The notes beneath the pieces are model-generated. The model was given only the letters and a program-made list of their open reading frames with translations, was not told the DNA's origin and did not search any database. From assembly GCF_014641735.1 (NCBI RefSeq), contig NZ_BMIH01000004.1:62001-126000 (forward strand): DNA of 64,000 bases. Direction: 5' to 3'. Position numbers and translations under genes: made by a program. The stretch comes from Sphingomonas metalli. Lineage in GTDB: Bacteria > Pseudomonadota > Alphaproteobacteria > Sphingomonadales > Sphingomonadaceae. Shown piece by piece: positions 7,187 through 15,699 of this stretch (position 1 is the first letter of the stretch; each line of letters starts with the position of its first letter).

Positions 7187-9262
7187 ATGCGTAAACAAGT
7201 TAGTAGCCCATTCCTCAGTCATGGCATGGAACGAATGACACACGCCTTGAATCGTCGCGAGCTGCTTCGTGGTGCCGCCGTCACAGGCGGTAGCTTGGCC
7301 ATGGCGGGGTATATGCCCGCCTGGGCGCAACCGGTGTCCGGCGGCATTCTCAAGCCGCTGCCTACGGTGGTCGGACCGGACATCAACCTTACCATCGCGC
7401 ACATGATGATGACCATCGATGGACGCGAGCAGCATGCGATCGGCTTGAACGGCACCGTACCGGGTCCCCTCGTTCGCTTGCGTCAGGGCCAAAACGTACG
7501 TCTTTCCGTCACGAACGGTTTGAAAGACGAGGATACCTCAATCCACTGGCACGGGCTTCTGGTCCCCTTCCAGTATGACGGCGTGCCCGGTGTCAGCTTC
7601 CCGGGCATCGGTGCCGGCAAGACCTTTGTCTACGAGTTTCCGGTGATCCAGTCGGGCACTTACTGGTATCACAGCCATTCTGGTCTGCAGGAGCAGCTTG
7701 GTCATTACGGCCCAATCGTCGTCGACCCAGAAGGCCCGGACCCGATCCAATCCGATCGCGAGCACGTAATCGTGCTTAGCGATCATAGCCCAATGCATCC
7801 ACACGCCATCATGCGGAAGCTGAAGCAGCAGTCGGGCTACTTCAACTATCAGCGCCAAACGCTCGCTGGTCTCCTTGCCGGTGCCGATCAGCCGTTCAAG
7901 GAGCGCTGGGACTGGGGCAAAATGCGCATGGACCCCGCGGACTCCTCCGACGTGACCGGCTCGACCTACACCTATCTCGTCAACGGCTACGGCCCGTTCG
8001 ACAATTGGACCGCGCTATTCACGCCTGGCGAGCGGGTGCGGCTGCGCTTCGTCAACGCCTCGGCGATGACGCACTTCGACGTTCGAATTCCCGGCCTGAG
8101 AATGACGGTGGTGCAGGCCGACGGGCAGAATGTCCGGCCGGTTCCGGTGGACGAGTTCCAGATCGGTGTCGCCGAAACCTACGACGTCATCGTCGAGCCG
8201 GCCCAGCCCGAGGCATTCACGCTCGTTGCGGAGTCGGTCGACCGCTCCGGCATGGCCCGCGCGACGCTAGCGCCGCGCGCGGGCATGAGCGCGCCCGTTC
8301 CGCCTCTGCGCGCCCGCCCACTCGCGACGATGCGCGACATGGGCATGGGCAACATGGGCGACCAGACCACGGGCAGCATGGATGGTATGGAGGGTTCCTC
8401 CGGGCGACCGGTGGATCCGACTGTCGAAAAGAATCGATCGGCCAAGCTGGCGAAGCTGACGGGCTGGAGCGGTTCTGCGGCGTCCGCGTCTTCCGCTGCT
8501 TCGCAGCAACCTATGAGCGGGATGGCAGGCATGAACCATGCGGCGATGGGCCATTCGAGCGCATCGACGGCGTCCGGGATGACGGGCATGGCCGGTATGG
8601 CTGGCATGCAGAGCGTTGACCCTGGTTCCGCCATGGCTGGAATGGACCATGGCGACATGGCGGGCATGGACATGGGCGCCATGAACATGCGCGATTTTTC
8701 GAAGGCACCGCAGGTGAAACGCGGCCCCGGCGTCCAGACCATCTCGCCCATGCCCGAGTATCGTATGGACGAACCCGGCCAGGGGATGGAGCGGGTCGGC
8801 CACAAGGTGCTGGTCTATACCGACCTTGTCGCGACCGAGCGCAACCCCGACACGCGCCCGCCCGACCGCGAGATGGAAATACATCTCACCGGCAACATGG
8901 AGCGCTACATGTGGGGCTTCGACGGCGAGAAGCTGTCGGAGATCAAGGACCCGATCCCGTTCACCAAAGGCGAGCGCGTCCGGATCAAGCTGGTGAACGA
9001 CACGATGATGTCACACCCGATCCACCTTCACGGCCACTTCTTCGAACTGGTGACGGGCCATGGGGACTTCGCGCCCCGCAAGCACACGGTCATGGTGCAG
9101 CCGGGCGGCATCGCGATGTTCGACCTGACGGCGGACGCGCCAGGCGATTGGGCGTTTCACTGCCACCTTCTCTACCACATGCACGCCGGCATGATGCAGG
9201 TCGTGACCGTGCGCCCGCTGGACGCGCCGAGAACTCTTCCTGGGCCAGGAGGAGCAGGTTGA
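7187..9262 (+). CDS. copA: Multicopper oxidase CopA (module 1)
   Basis: Periplasmic copper-resistance oxidase with a twin-arginine signal (NRRELLRGA, then cleavage after AWA). Copper ligands are seen in IHWHG and WYHSHSG in the first cupredoxin domain and in HPIHLHGHFFEL and HCHLLYHMHAGM in the last. Between them, about residues 380-505, lies a Met-rich linker with repeated GM, MAGM and MDHG units that binds Cu(I). The enzyme oxidises Cu(I) to the less toxic Cu(II). Length as read is 691 residues; an ATG at 7235, just before the Tat motif, is a plausible alternative start since neither has a strong ribosome binding site. The stop overlaps copB as TGATG. A second copA lies at 13738-15699. Confidence 0.95.
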   Translation: MRKQVSSPFLSHGMERMTHALNRRELLRGAAVTGGSLAMAGYMPAWAQPVSGGILKPLPTVVGPDINLTIAHMMMTIDGREQHAIGLNGTVPGPLVRLRQGQNVRLSVTNGLKDEDTSIHWHGLLVPFQYDGVPGVSFPGIGAGKTFVYEFPVIQSGTYWYHSHSGLQEQLGHYGPIVVDPEGPDPIQSDREHVIVLSDHSPMHPHAIMRKLKQQSGYFNYQRQTLAGLLAGADQPFKERWDWGKMRMDPADSSDVTGSTYTYLVNGYGPFDNWTALFTPGERVRLRFVNASAMTHFDVRIPGLRMTVVQADGQNVRPVPVDEFQIGVAETYDVIVEPAQPEAFTLVAESVDRSGMARATLAPRAGMSAPVPPLRARPLATMRDMGMGNMGDQTTGSMDGMEGSSGRPVDPTVEKNRSAKLAKLTGWSGSAASASSAASQQPMSGMAGMNHAAMGHSSASTASGMTGMAGMAGMQSVDPGSAMAGMDHGDMAGMDMGAMNMRDFSKAPQVKRGPGVQTISPMPEYRMDEPGQGMERVGHKVLVYTDLVATERNPDTRPPDREMEIHLTGNMERYMWGFDGEKLSEIKDPIPFTKGERVRIKLVNDTMMSHPIHLHGHFFELVTGHGDFAPRKHTVMVQPGGIAMFDLTADAPGDWAFHCHLLYHMHAGMMQVVTVRPLDAPRTLPGPGGAG

Positions 9263-10620
9263 TGCGTGCCGTGTTCCTGGCGCTGCCGCTGCTTGGCCTC
9301 GGCGTACCCGCCACCGCGCAATCGATGGACCACAGCAACATGCCGGGTATGCAGATGCCCGGCATGAAGATGGGATCGAAGCCCGCGGCCAAGCCGAAGG
9401 CGAAGCCCAAAACTTCCGTCAGCTCGGCGTCACGCAAGCGGTCCGCCCCGAGGCGCGCACGCGCCGCTCCGCCGCGCTCGCCCCAAGCGAGCAAGCCCGT
9501 GGCTGGGGCGAGCCCGGCAGCCGATCCCCATGCGGGGCACAACATGGCCGACATGCCGGGCATGAACATGGAATCGAGCAGCACTCAGGCCGCGCCTGAT
9601 CAGCCGGCGCAAGGACATGACATGTCGGCGATGCCCGGCATGGAAATGGGCCAGCAGCCAGCGGCTGACCCCCACGCCGGCCACGACATGTCAGCGATGC
9701 CGGGGATGAGCCCGAGCGGCGGACAGGCTGCTCAGCCGATGCCGGGCCATGACATGTCCGCCATGCAGGGCATGGAAAACGGGCAGATGCAGGGCATGGA
9801 CCATAGCCAAATGCCCGGCATGGACCACGGCGGCATGGCAGGCATGAAAATGGGGCCGAGCGGGACCGTGAAGCCCGTGACCGGCAGCACGACGGCACCG
9901 CCACCGCCCAGCGATCACGCGGCCGACCTGATTTGGGATCCGGAGGCGATGAGGGGCGCGCGCGCGGACCTCCGGACCGAGACAGGTGGGCAGTCCTTCT
10001 ACATGGTGCTGTTCAATCTCGCTGAATATCAGGCGAAAAAAGGCCGTGACGGTTACCGCTGGGACGGTGAGGCTTGGTATGGCGGCGACATCAATCGTCT
10101 GACACTCAAGACTGAGGGCGAAGGTGCCTTCCGTGAAGGCCTCGAGAGCGCCGAAATCCAAGCAGTCTATTCGCGATCGATTGGGCCGTATTGGTTCGTC
10201 CAGGGAGGTCTACGGTACGACATCAAACCCAACCCGTCTCGTACTTACGCGACCATCGGCATCGAGGGGTTGGCTCCGAACAATTTCGATGTGGAAGGTG
10301 CGCTGTTCCTTTCGGACAGGGGCGACGTCCTCGGGCGCATCGAGGGTTACTACGACCAGCGTGTCACGCAGCGGCTGATCCTGCAGCCGCGCGCCGAGTT
10401 CAACTTGTCGGCTCAAGACGTACGTGCCGAAGGGTACGGCTCGGGGCTGGTCGACGCAGAGTTGGGTCTGCGGCTTCGCTACGAAGTTAGGCGTGAGTTC
10501 GCGCCATATATCGGCATCTCGTGGGAGCGTCAGTTCGGCGATACGCGCCGCTTCTCCCGCTTGCGCAATCAAGAAACAGGAGGGTTTAGCTTCGTCGCAG
10601 GCGTGCGGACTTGGTTCTGA
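9262..10620 (+). CDS. copB: Copper resistance outer-membrane protein CopB (module 1)
   Basis: A 452-residue protein with a signal peptide (cleavage after ATAQ), a Lys/Ala/Pro-rich stretch (about 40-80) and a long Met- and His-rich region (about 85-205, repeated units such as HDMSAMPGM and MDHSQMPGM). The rest forms an outer-membrane beta-barrel of the CopB family (YRWDGEAWYGGDINRL near 270; ending in an aromatic residue, GVRTWF, typical of outer-membrane proteins). CopB sequesters or exports copper at the outer membrane together with CopA. The Met-rich region is longer than in module 2 and looks like a tandem-repeat expansion. It is coupled to copA by a one-base overlap. Confidence 0.93.
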   Translation: MRAVFLALPLLGLGVPATAQSMDHSNMPGMQMPGMKMGSKPAAKPKAKPKTSVSSASRKRSAPRRARAAPPRSPQASKPVAGASPAADPHAGHNMADMPGMNMESSSTQAAPDQPAQGHDMSAMPGMEMGQQPAADPHAGHDMSAMPGMSPSGGQAAQPMPGHDMSAMQGMENGQMQGMDHSQMPGMDHGGMAGMKMGPSGTVKPVTGSTTAPPPPSDHAADLIWDPEAMRGARADLRTETGGQSFYMVLFNLAEYQAKKGRDGYRWDGEAWYGGDINRLTLKTEGEGAFREGLESAEIQAVYSRSIGPYWFVQGGLRYDIKPNPSRTYATIGIEGLAPNNFDVEGALFLSDRGDVLGRIEGYYDQRVTQRLILQPRAEFNLSAQDVRAEGYGSGLVDAELGLRLRYEVRREFAPYIGISWERQFGDTRRFSRLRNQETGGFSFVAGVRTWF

Positions 10621-10682
10621 ACCTCGTAGGGCTGCTCGAACCGAAATCGTGACTAAGACATAATGCGGTCGTGGAGCGTCTG

Positions 10683-11276
10683 ATGACCAGAGAACGCGAA
10701 TATACGTGGAAACGTCATCTTCCAAGTTGGACATTTTTAGCGCTGCTTGGGGTGATGATTGTCTTGCTCGGCACCTCATTTGTCTATTTCGGCCTCTACA
10801 ATATCGGAGCTGACGCGCCTCACATCCGACCCGTTTATGCGCTGATCGACAGCCTGCGAGAGCGTTCGATATCGGTGCGCGCCAGCGGGATCTCTGCGCC
10901 CGCGGATCTGGCATCTCCCCAGCGCATAGCGACGGGTGCTGGGCTTTACGGTGAGATGTGTTCAGGTTGCCATCTTGGACCGGGGGTCGAGCGGTCGGAG
11001 CTGAGTCACGGTCTTTATCCGCAGGCGCCGGAGCTTGCGAAGGCCCACCCGATGTCGCCAGCCGAACAGTTCTGGATCATCAAGCATGGCGTAAAGCTCA
11101 GCGCGATGCCGGCATGGGGAAAGACGCATTCCGATCCGCTGATCTGGGACATGGTCGCGTTTGTCCGCAAACTACCGAGCCTTTCACCTGGGGAGTATCG
11201 GGAGCTGGTAGCCGGGGCGCCAGCGGATCACGACGCCATGATGAAGCAAATGGGGTCGGCCACGAGTGGTAAATGA
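10683..11276 (+). CDS. Membrane-anchored mono-haem cytochrome c (module 1)
   Basis: A 197-residue protein with one N-terminal transmembrane helix (about 13-34) and a periplasmic cytochrome c domain carrying CSGCH (about residue 97) and a later Met ligand in LSAMPAWG. It contains the segment AEQFWIIKHGVKLSAMPAWG, characteristic of small cytochromes found next to copA-copB in sphingomonads. It probably links copper oxidation by CopA to the respiratory chain; this is inference from position. ATG at 10683 was chosen because GGAG lies just upstream; a GTG at 10671 would extend it. It is a paralogue of the gene at 16939. Confidence 0.88.
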   Translation: MTREREYTWKRHLPSWTFLALLGVMIVLLGTSFVYFGLYNIGADAPHIRPVYALIDSLRERSISVRASGISAPADLASPQRIATGAGLYGEMCSGCHLGPGVERSELSHGLYPQAPELAKAHPMSPAEQFWIIKHGVKLSAMPAWGKTHSDPLIWDMVAFVRKLPSLSPGEYRELVAGAPADHDAMMKQMGSATSGK

Positions 11277-11687
11277 AACAAGGTTTCCAAAGCTAGAATG
11301 GCGAACAGGCCCGTGGAATCCCGCAAGGGAGCGGATGCGCTTGTCGCTTTGATAAAGGCCGCGAGCGACGCGGACCGTTGTCAGGCGTAGTCTACGTGCT
11401 GCAGGCGACGCGCGCGGCTAGAGACAAACTGGTGTGGTGGACGGTACTCGGCTTTGACTGATGGCGAAGTGCCTAAAGCAGGGCGCGTTCTGCTGCCCCG
11501 CCATCCAGGCCGAAAACTCGCATTCTACCCCGATGAAGAACCGGGGACCCTCAGGACCCGTCAAGTATCCGGTTGCCGCCGGATGGAAGACTGGGATCAC
11601 GTCAGACGCTCTGTGCCTGCCGGCTTATGATCGGCGGAAACAGCAAAGGCGGTATTGCAACGGCGTAATTGGCGGAAAGACAGAATT
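11277..11687. other. 411-bp gap, no gene supported
   Basis: Only short frames without recognisable products are present. A frame at 11461-11700 has no ribosome binding site and no family resemblance. The sequence does not resemble the flanking coding DNA in third-position GC. Nothing else was identified here. Confidence 0.4.
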
Positions 11688-12161
11688 ATGCGTCAGATGA
11701 TTACGACGATCGACACCAAGGCGTCGGTGGGCGACGTCTGGATGCTTCTCAGTAATTTTGCGGTGTATCGCGAATGGCATCCCTTGGTTGCGATGCACGG
11801 CGACGCCGAGTTTAACGCTACCCTGGCGATCGAGCCAACTGCGCTGAGGCCGGGCCCCGACCAACCGATGCTTCCCGCCCGGGTCATCTGGTATCTACCT
11901 GCCCAACTGATCGGTTGGCGTCTTGGCATTCGCCGTTTCTTATGGATCGACGAAACCTACCAGATTATCGCTTTGGTAGATGGCGCGCAGGTTCTGCACG
12001 AGGTGCGTCTCAGCGGATGGCTAGCGCACTCTGCGCAGCTGATGATCCGGCGGCGAGTGATGCGCTATCTGGAGCGAACGGATCGAGCACTGCAGGATCG
12101 GCTGCAAAAGGGAAAAGCTCTCGCGCGACCCGCATTGCCGTCGCATGGCGGCTCGGGATAA
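11688..12161 (+). CDS. SRPBCC (START/Bet v 1-like) domain protein
   Basis: A 157-residue soluble protein. The opening strand and helices (TIDTKASVGDVWMLLSNFAVYREWHP) are the signature of SRPBCC/polyketide-cyclase-like folds, followed by a segment with WYLPAQLIGWRLGIRRFLWI and a long C-terminal helix (LMIRRRVMRYLERTDRAL). Members bind hydrophobic ligands in a deep cavity; the ligand here is unknown. A purine-rich ribosome binding site (GGCGGAAAG) precedes the ATG. It sits alone between the two copper modules with no operon partner. Confidence 0.75.
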   Translation: MRQMITTIDTKASVGDVWMLLSNFAVYREWHPLVAMHGDAEFNATLAIEPTALRPGPDQPMLPARVIWYLPAQLIGWRLGIRRFLWIDETYQIIALVDGAQVLHEVRLSGWLAHSAQLMIRRRVMRYLERTDRALQDRLQKGKALARPALPSHGGSG

Positions 12162-12708
12162 TGCCGGTGGCAAATCCGACGTAGAAAGCTTTAGGTGTGA
12201 GCTTTCCAGAGATTGTTCATCCGGGGTGGCCGGACAAGCCTGATGTTGCGACAAATCAGCTTCGACAATTGACTGAGTTCCATTCATAGGGATGCCCGAA
12301 ACGCGCCCTTTTGTCGAGCCGAGATTGAGCGGCGCGTCATCGTGCCGAACGGTGGCCAAGTGGCTGGCACGCTACCGGGCCGAGGGCCGAGCCGGCCTTC
12401 TCGATCGCAGTCCGCGTCCCCGGCGGATGCCGCGTGCCACATCCGCCGATGTTCGCGACCAAGTCATCGACGCTGGAAAAACCCTCCGTGCTGTGAACGA
12501 TCAAAGGCTGAAGCCAGGCTAAAACCGAGGTCTTCGCCATCACCTCAAAGGCCGTCGATAGGCGCATCTGTCGCGCGCGCGACTGCTGGAAGGTTTGAAC
12601 CGACTAGCCCGGTAGATGCGACCGGCACGAGACGTCGGTTTCCAGATATTGCCCAATAATTGATCGTCGATCCAGGGTTTTGAGCTCCGATGCCGTTTAT
12701 TTGTCTAC
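12162..12708. other. 547-bp gene-poor gap with a transposase fragment
   Basis: Apart from the IS481-like fragment listed separately, the gap has short frames without recognisable products. It looks like scar tissue from past insertions between the SRPBCC gene and the YgjV-like gene. Confidence 0.5.
12320..12475 (+). mobile_element. N-terminal fragment of an IS481-family transposase
   Basis: The frame encodes RTVAKWLARYRAEGRAGLLD followed by RSPRPRRMPRATSADVRDQV. This is the helix-turn-helix end of IS481 transposases (typical form: RTV-x-RW-x-RYRAEGEAGL-x-DRSSRPHRSP). The match stops after about 12475 and the catalytic DDE domain is absent. Only about 50 codons remain, so this is a dead fragment. 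Confidence 0.7.
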
Positions 12709-13359
12709 TTAAGCGTAGCCAAAACGTAGGGTCTTAGCCCAAGTCGAGGAGACGGTGGCAGCCGGGGGCACCTCGAACATGCGCTGTGCAAGCCGGAGCG
12801 GATCAAGGAGCGGTCGCGCGTTGCGGCGAGCAGTTCGCTTCAAACTGGAGACGTTGCCGGCAACCGACACCGCATCGACGCAGAGCGCGAAGATCGCGCC
12901 CACCGCAATGTTGTGAAGGATCCAGAACGGCGCCCCGAGCACGAAGATGATCTTCATGCGGGTGGTAGACTTTTGCACCCGCGCGAGCGATCCCGCGAGG
13001 CTTCCGCATACCGCAAGCAGCGATGGCGTCCCATGCCACGTTAAAATGGTGATGGCGATAAGCGCGACAATGCTGAAACCGCAAACCGCGCGCACGCACC
13101 TGCGGCCGCCAATCATAGCCACGCAAACCAGTTGCGTGAGGGACAGGATCGAGGTTGCCGAAGCTGTCCAAGCGCCCAAGCACGCGAATTGCACCGAAAA
13201 TGCTGCCGCGCCTAGACTTTGCACTGCCACCGTCTTGCGGTAACTTGCCGCATAGGGCCACGACATGACGCAAACCAGAGCAATGGCACCGCAGATCAGT
13301 GCCAGACTGTCGGTTTTCGCAACGGTGTCCCAGGCGCTCAGCGTCATCACATCCCCCAA
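12709..13359 (-). CDS. YgjV-family inner-membrane protein
   Basis: A 216-residue membrane protein with about six hydrophobic helices. The order resembles the YgjV family: a first helix, then the segment YRKTVAVQSLGAAAFSVQFA and CLGAWTASATSILSL, and a later ARVQKSTTRMKIIFVLGAPFW followed by ILHNIAVGAIFAL. The family is uncharacterised and widespread in proteobacteria. The C-terminal 50 residues are polar and not typical, and may be an extension in foreign sequence. It is transcribed away from copA module 2. Confidence 0.7.
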   Translation of the reverse strand: MGDVMTLSAWDTVAKTDSLALICGAIALVCVMSWPYAASYRKTVAVQSLGAAAFSVQFACLGAWTASATSILSLTQLVCVAMIGGRRCVRAVCGFSIVALIAITILTWHGTPSLLAVCGSLAGSLARVQKSTTRMKIIFVLGAPFWILHNIAVGAIFALCVDAVSVAGNVSSLKRTARRNARPLLDPLRLAQRMFEVPPAATVSSTWAKTLRFGYA

Positions 13360-13737
13360 AAGAGTCTCTTCGAGGTCGTGGTGAAGAAATGAGGTTAAAA
13401 CTACGTTGCGGCCGATGACCCTAATCGGCGTGTTCGAGCCCGCATACCACCAAAATTTGTCATCAGCCGGTCTGACCGGGTTGTCGCCGCGCCCGGGACC
13501 CGCATTGCGCTAATCCTTTTCAGACTGTGCGCATTCCCGCATGCGGACACCCGCGGCCTGGCCGATGGAACGATGGACACGCAGAGACACCGCCCCGGTG
13601 CTCCGCGGGAGCGAATGAGCTACCGCTGCTCGACAAGTTCGGCAACGAATTGCTCGGTCGGGAACTTTTATGAGGGACGCGCGCGCGGGCCGCGTATCCC
13701 TAGGAGAATACAGAACGCTCGTCAGGCCAGAGAGACC
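13360..13737. other. 378-bp intergenic region upstream of copA module 2
   Basis: The divergent gap between the YgjV-like gene and the second copA. An open frame runs into copA from 13573, but the homology and the Tat signal start only after 13738. The region should carry the module 2 promoter; I could not identify it with confidence. Confidence 0.4.
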
Positions 13738-15699
13738 ATGCAGCATCCATATAGTCGACGTCAGTTCATACGCGGCAGCGCCGTTGTCGGAGGCAGCCTA
13801 GCGCTGTCCAGTTATTTTCCGGCTTGGGCGCAGCCGGTGTCGGCGGGCATCACCACGCCGCTCCCGACCGTATCGGGCAATGATATCACGTTGCGCATCG
13901 CCCGGCAGACAATGATGATCGACGGGCGGTCGTCGCCAGCGATCGGCATCAACGGCACGGTGCCGGCGCCGCTCATCCGGCTGCGTGAGGGCCAAAACGT
14001 TAGGCTAAATGTCGTCAATGACCTTGCGGAAGACAGCTCGATTCATTGGCACGGGCTGCTCGTGCCCCCTCAGTTCGATGGCGTCCCCGGCGTCTCATTT
14101 CCCGGGATCAAGGGTCGTTCGAGTTATCTTTACGAATTCCCGGTGCGGCAGAACGGCACCTATTGGTATCATAGCCATTCCGGGCTGCAGGAGCAGCTCG
14201 GCCATTACGGTCCGATCGTTATCGATCCGGCCGGCGAGGATCCGGTCAAATATGACCGTGAGCATGTGATTGTACTTTCCGACCACAGCCAGATTTCGCC
14301 CGAGGGCATCTTCAGGCGAATGAAGGTCGATCCCGGCCATTTCAATTTTCAGCGGCAGACATTGGCCGGTCTGCTCGCCGGGCGCGACCAGACGCAGAAG
14401 GAACGCTTCGACTGGGGCAAGATGCGCATGGACCCGACTGACGTGTCGGACGCAACCGGGCCCGCGTACACGTATCTGGTAAACGGCCATGGCCCGTTCG
14501 ACAACTGGACGGCGCTGTTTACACCCGGCCAGCGAGTGCGGCTACGCGTTATCAACGCTTCGGCGATGACAACCTTCAACGTCCGCATTCCTGGACTCAG
14601 GTTGACGATCGTCCAGGCCGATGGCCAGAACGTCATGCCGGTCGAGGTCGAGGAATTTCAGATCGGCGTCGCCGAAACCTACGACGCGATCGTCACCCCG
14701 ATGGAGGACAAGGCGTTCACCCTTGTCGGGGAGGCCGTCGACCGCTCGGGCATGGCGCGGGCGACGCTCGCGCCGCGGGCGGGCATGGCTGCAGAGGTTC
14801 CGCCGCTCAGGAAGCGGCCTATTGCGACCATGAAGGACATGGGCATGGGCGACATGTCGATGGGCGGCATGCAGGGCATGGATATGTCCGGTGGTGCGAT
14901 GCGCGGGGTCGATCTGACTGCCGAGAAGAACCCGTCGGCGAAGCTCGCGAGCACCGCGATGGCCGCGGGCGCCGCCGCCATGCCCGGGATGGATCATGGC
15001 GCAATGCCGATGGACCATTCGGGCATGACTGCTGACGGAGGCGCCATGGCTGGCGTGGATCACGGCACGATGCCGGCGCAGTCGGGCAGCATGCCCGGGA
15101 TGGACCATGGCTCGATGGACATGGGCTCCATGGATATGGGCTCGATGAAGATGCGCGACTTCTCCAAGGCGCCGCAGGTCAAGAAGGGACCCGGCGTTCA
15201 GACCATCTCGCCGATGCCGATGGACCGCACCGGCGAGCCCGGCCAGGGTCTGGAGGATGTCGGCCACAAAGTGCTGACCTACCGCGACCTCATGGCGCTC
15301 GAGCGTAACCCGGACGTGCGCGCGCCCTCGCGCAGCATCGACATCCACCTGACCGGCAACATGGAGCGGTTCATGTGGTCGTTCGACGGCGAGAAAATGT
15401 CGGACGTTCACGAGCCGATCCCGTTTATCGAGGGCGAGCGCGTCCGCGTGAACCTCATCAACGACAGCATGATGGGGCATCCGATCCACATTCACGGGCA
15501 CTTTTTCGAATTGGTCACGGGGCATGGCGACCGCGCACCGCGCAAGCACACCGTCATCGTGCAGCCGGGCGGCAAGGTCACGTGGGATTTCACCGCCGAC
15601 GCGGTGGGCGACTGGGCGTTCCACTGCCACCTCCTCTACCACATGCACGCCGGGATGATGCGCGTCGTCAGCGTCCGGCCGAAGGGAGAGGCGGCATGA
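13738..15699 (+). CDS. copA: Multicopper oxidase CopA (module 2)
   Basis: A 653-residue periplasmic oxidase, clearly paralogous to the one at 7187. Tat signal SRRQFIRGSA with cleavage after AWA; copper ligands in IHWHG, WYHSHSG, HPIHIHGHFFEL and HCHLLYHMHAGM. The Met-rich linker (about 375-475) carries DMGMGDMSMGGMQGMDM-type and MDHG units but differs from module 1 in composition and length. The start at 13738 follows AGAGAG. Its stop overlaps copB as ATGA. It catalyses Cu(I) oxidation; the reason for keeping two copies is unknown, perhaps different expression or different Cu(I) load. Confidence 0.95.
   Translation: MQHPYSRRQFIRGSAVVGGSLALSSYFPAWAQPVSAGITTPLPTVSGNDITLRIARQTMMIDGRSSPAIGINGTVPAPLIRLREGQNVRLNVVNDLAEDSSIHWHGLLVPPQFDGVPGVSFPGIKGRSSYLYEFPVRQNGTYWYHSHSGLQEQLGHYGPIVIDPAGEDPVKYDREHVIVLSDHSQISPEGIFRRMKVDPGHFNFQRQTLAGLLAGRDQTQKERFDWGKMRMDPTDVSDATGPAYTYLVNGHGPFDNWTALFTPGQRVRLRVINASAMTTFNVRIPGLRLTIVQADGQNVMPVEVEEFQIGVAETYDAIVTPMEDKAFTLVGEAVDRSGMARATLAPRAGMAAEVPPLRKRPIATMKDMGMGDMSMGGMQGMDMSGGAMRGVDLTAEKNPSAKLASTAMAAGAAAMPGMDHGAMPMDHSGMTADGGAMAGVDHGTMPAQSGSMPGMDHGSMDMGSMDMGSMKMRDFSKAPQVKKGPGVQTISPMPMDRTGEPGQGLEDVGHKVLTYRDLMALERNPDVRAPSRSIDIHLTGNMERFMWSFDGEKMSDVHEPIPFIEGERVRVNLINDSMMGHPIHIHGHFFELVTGHGDRAPRKHTVIVQPGGKVTWDFTADAVGDWAFHCHLLYHMHAGMMRVVSVRPKGEAA

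Noticed and set aside
11461..11700. Short open frame in the gap before the SRPBCC gene
   Set aside because: No ribosome binding site, no family, and it overlaps the better supported start at 11688.
13655..13700. Possible EcfG-type promoter (GGGAACTT) before copA module 2
   Set aside because: The -35-like part is good, but no CGTT-type -10 is found at 16-18 bp.
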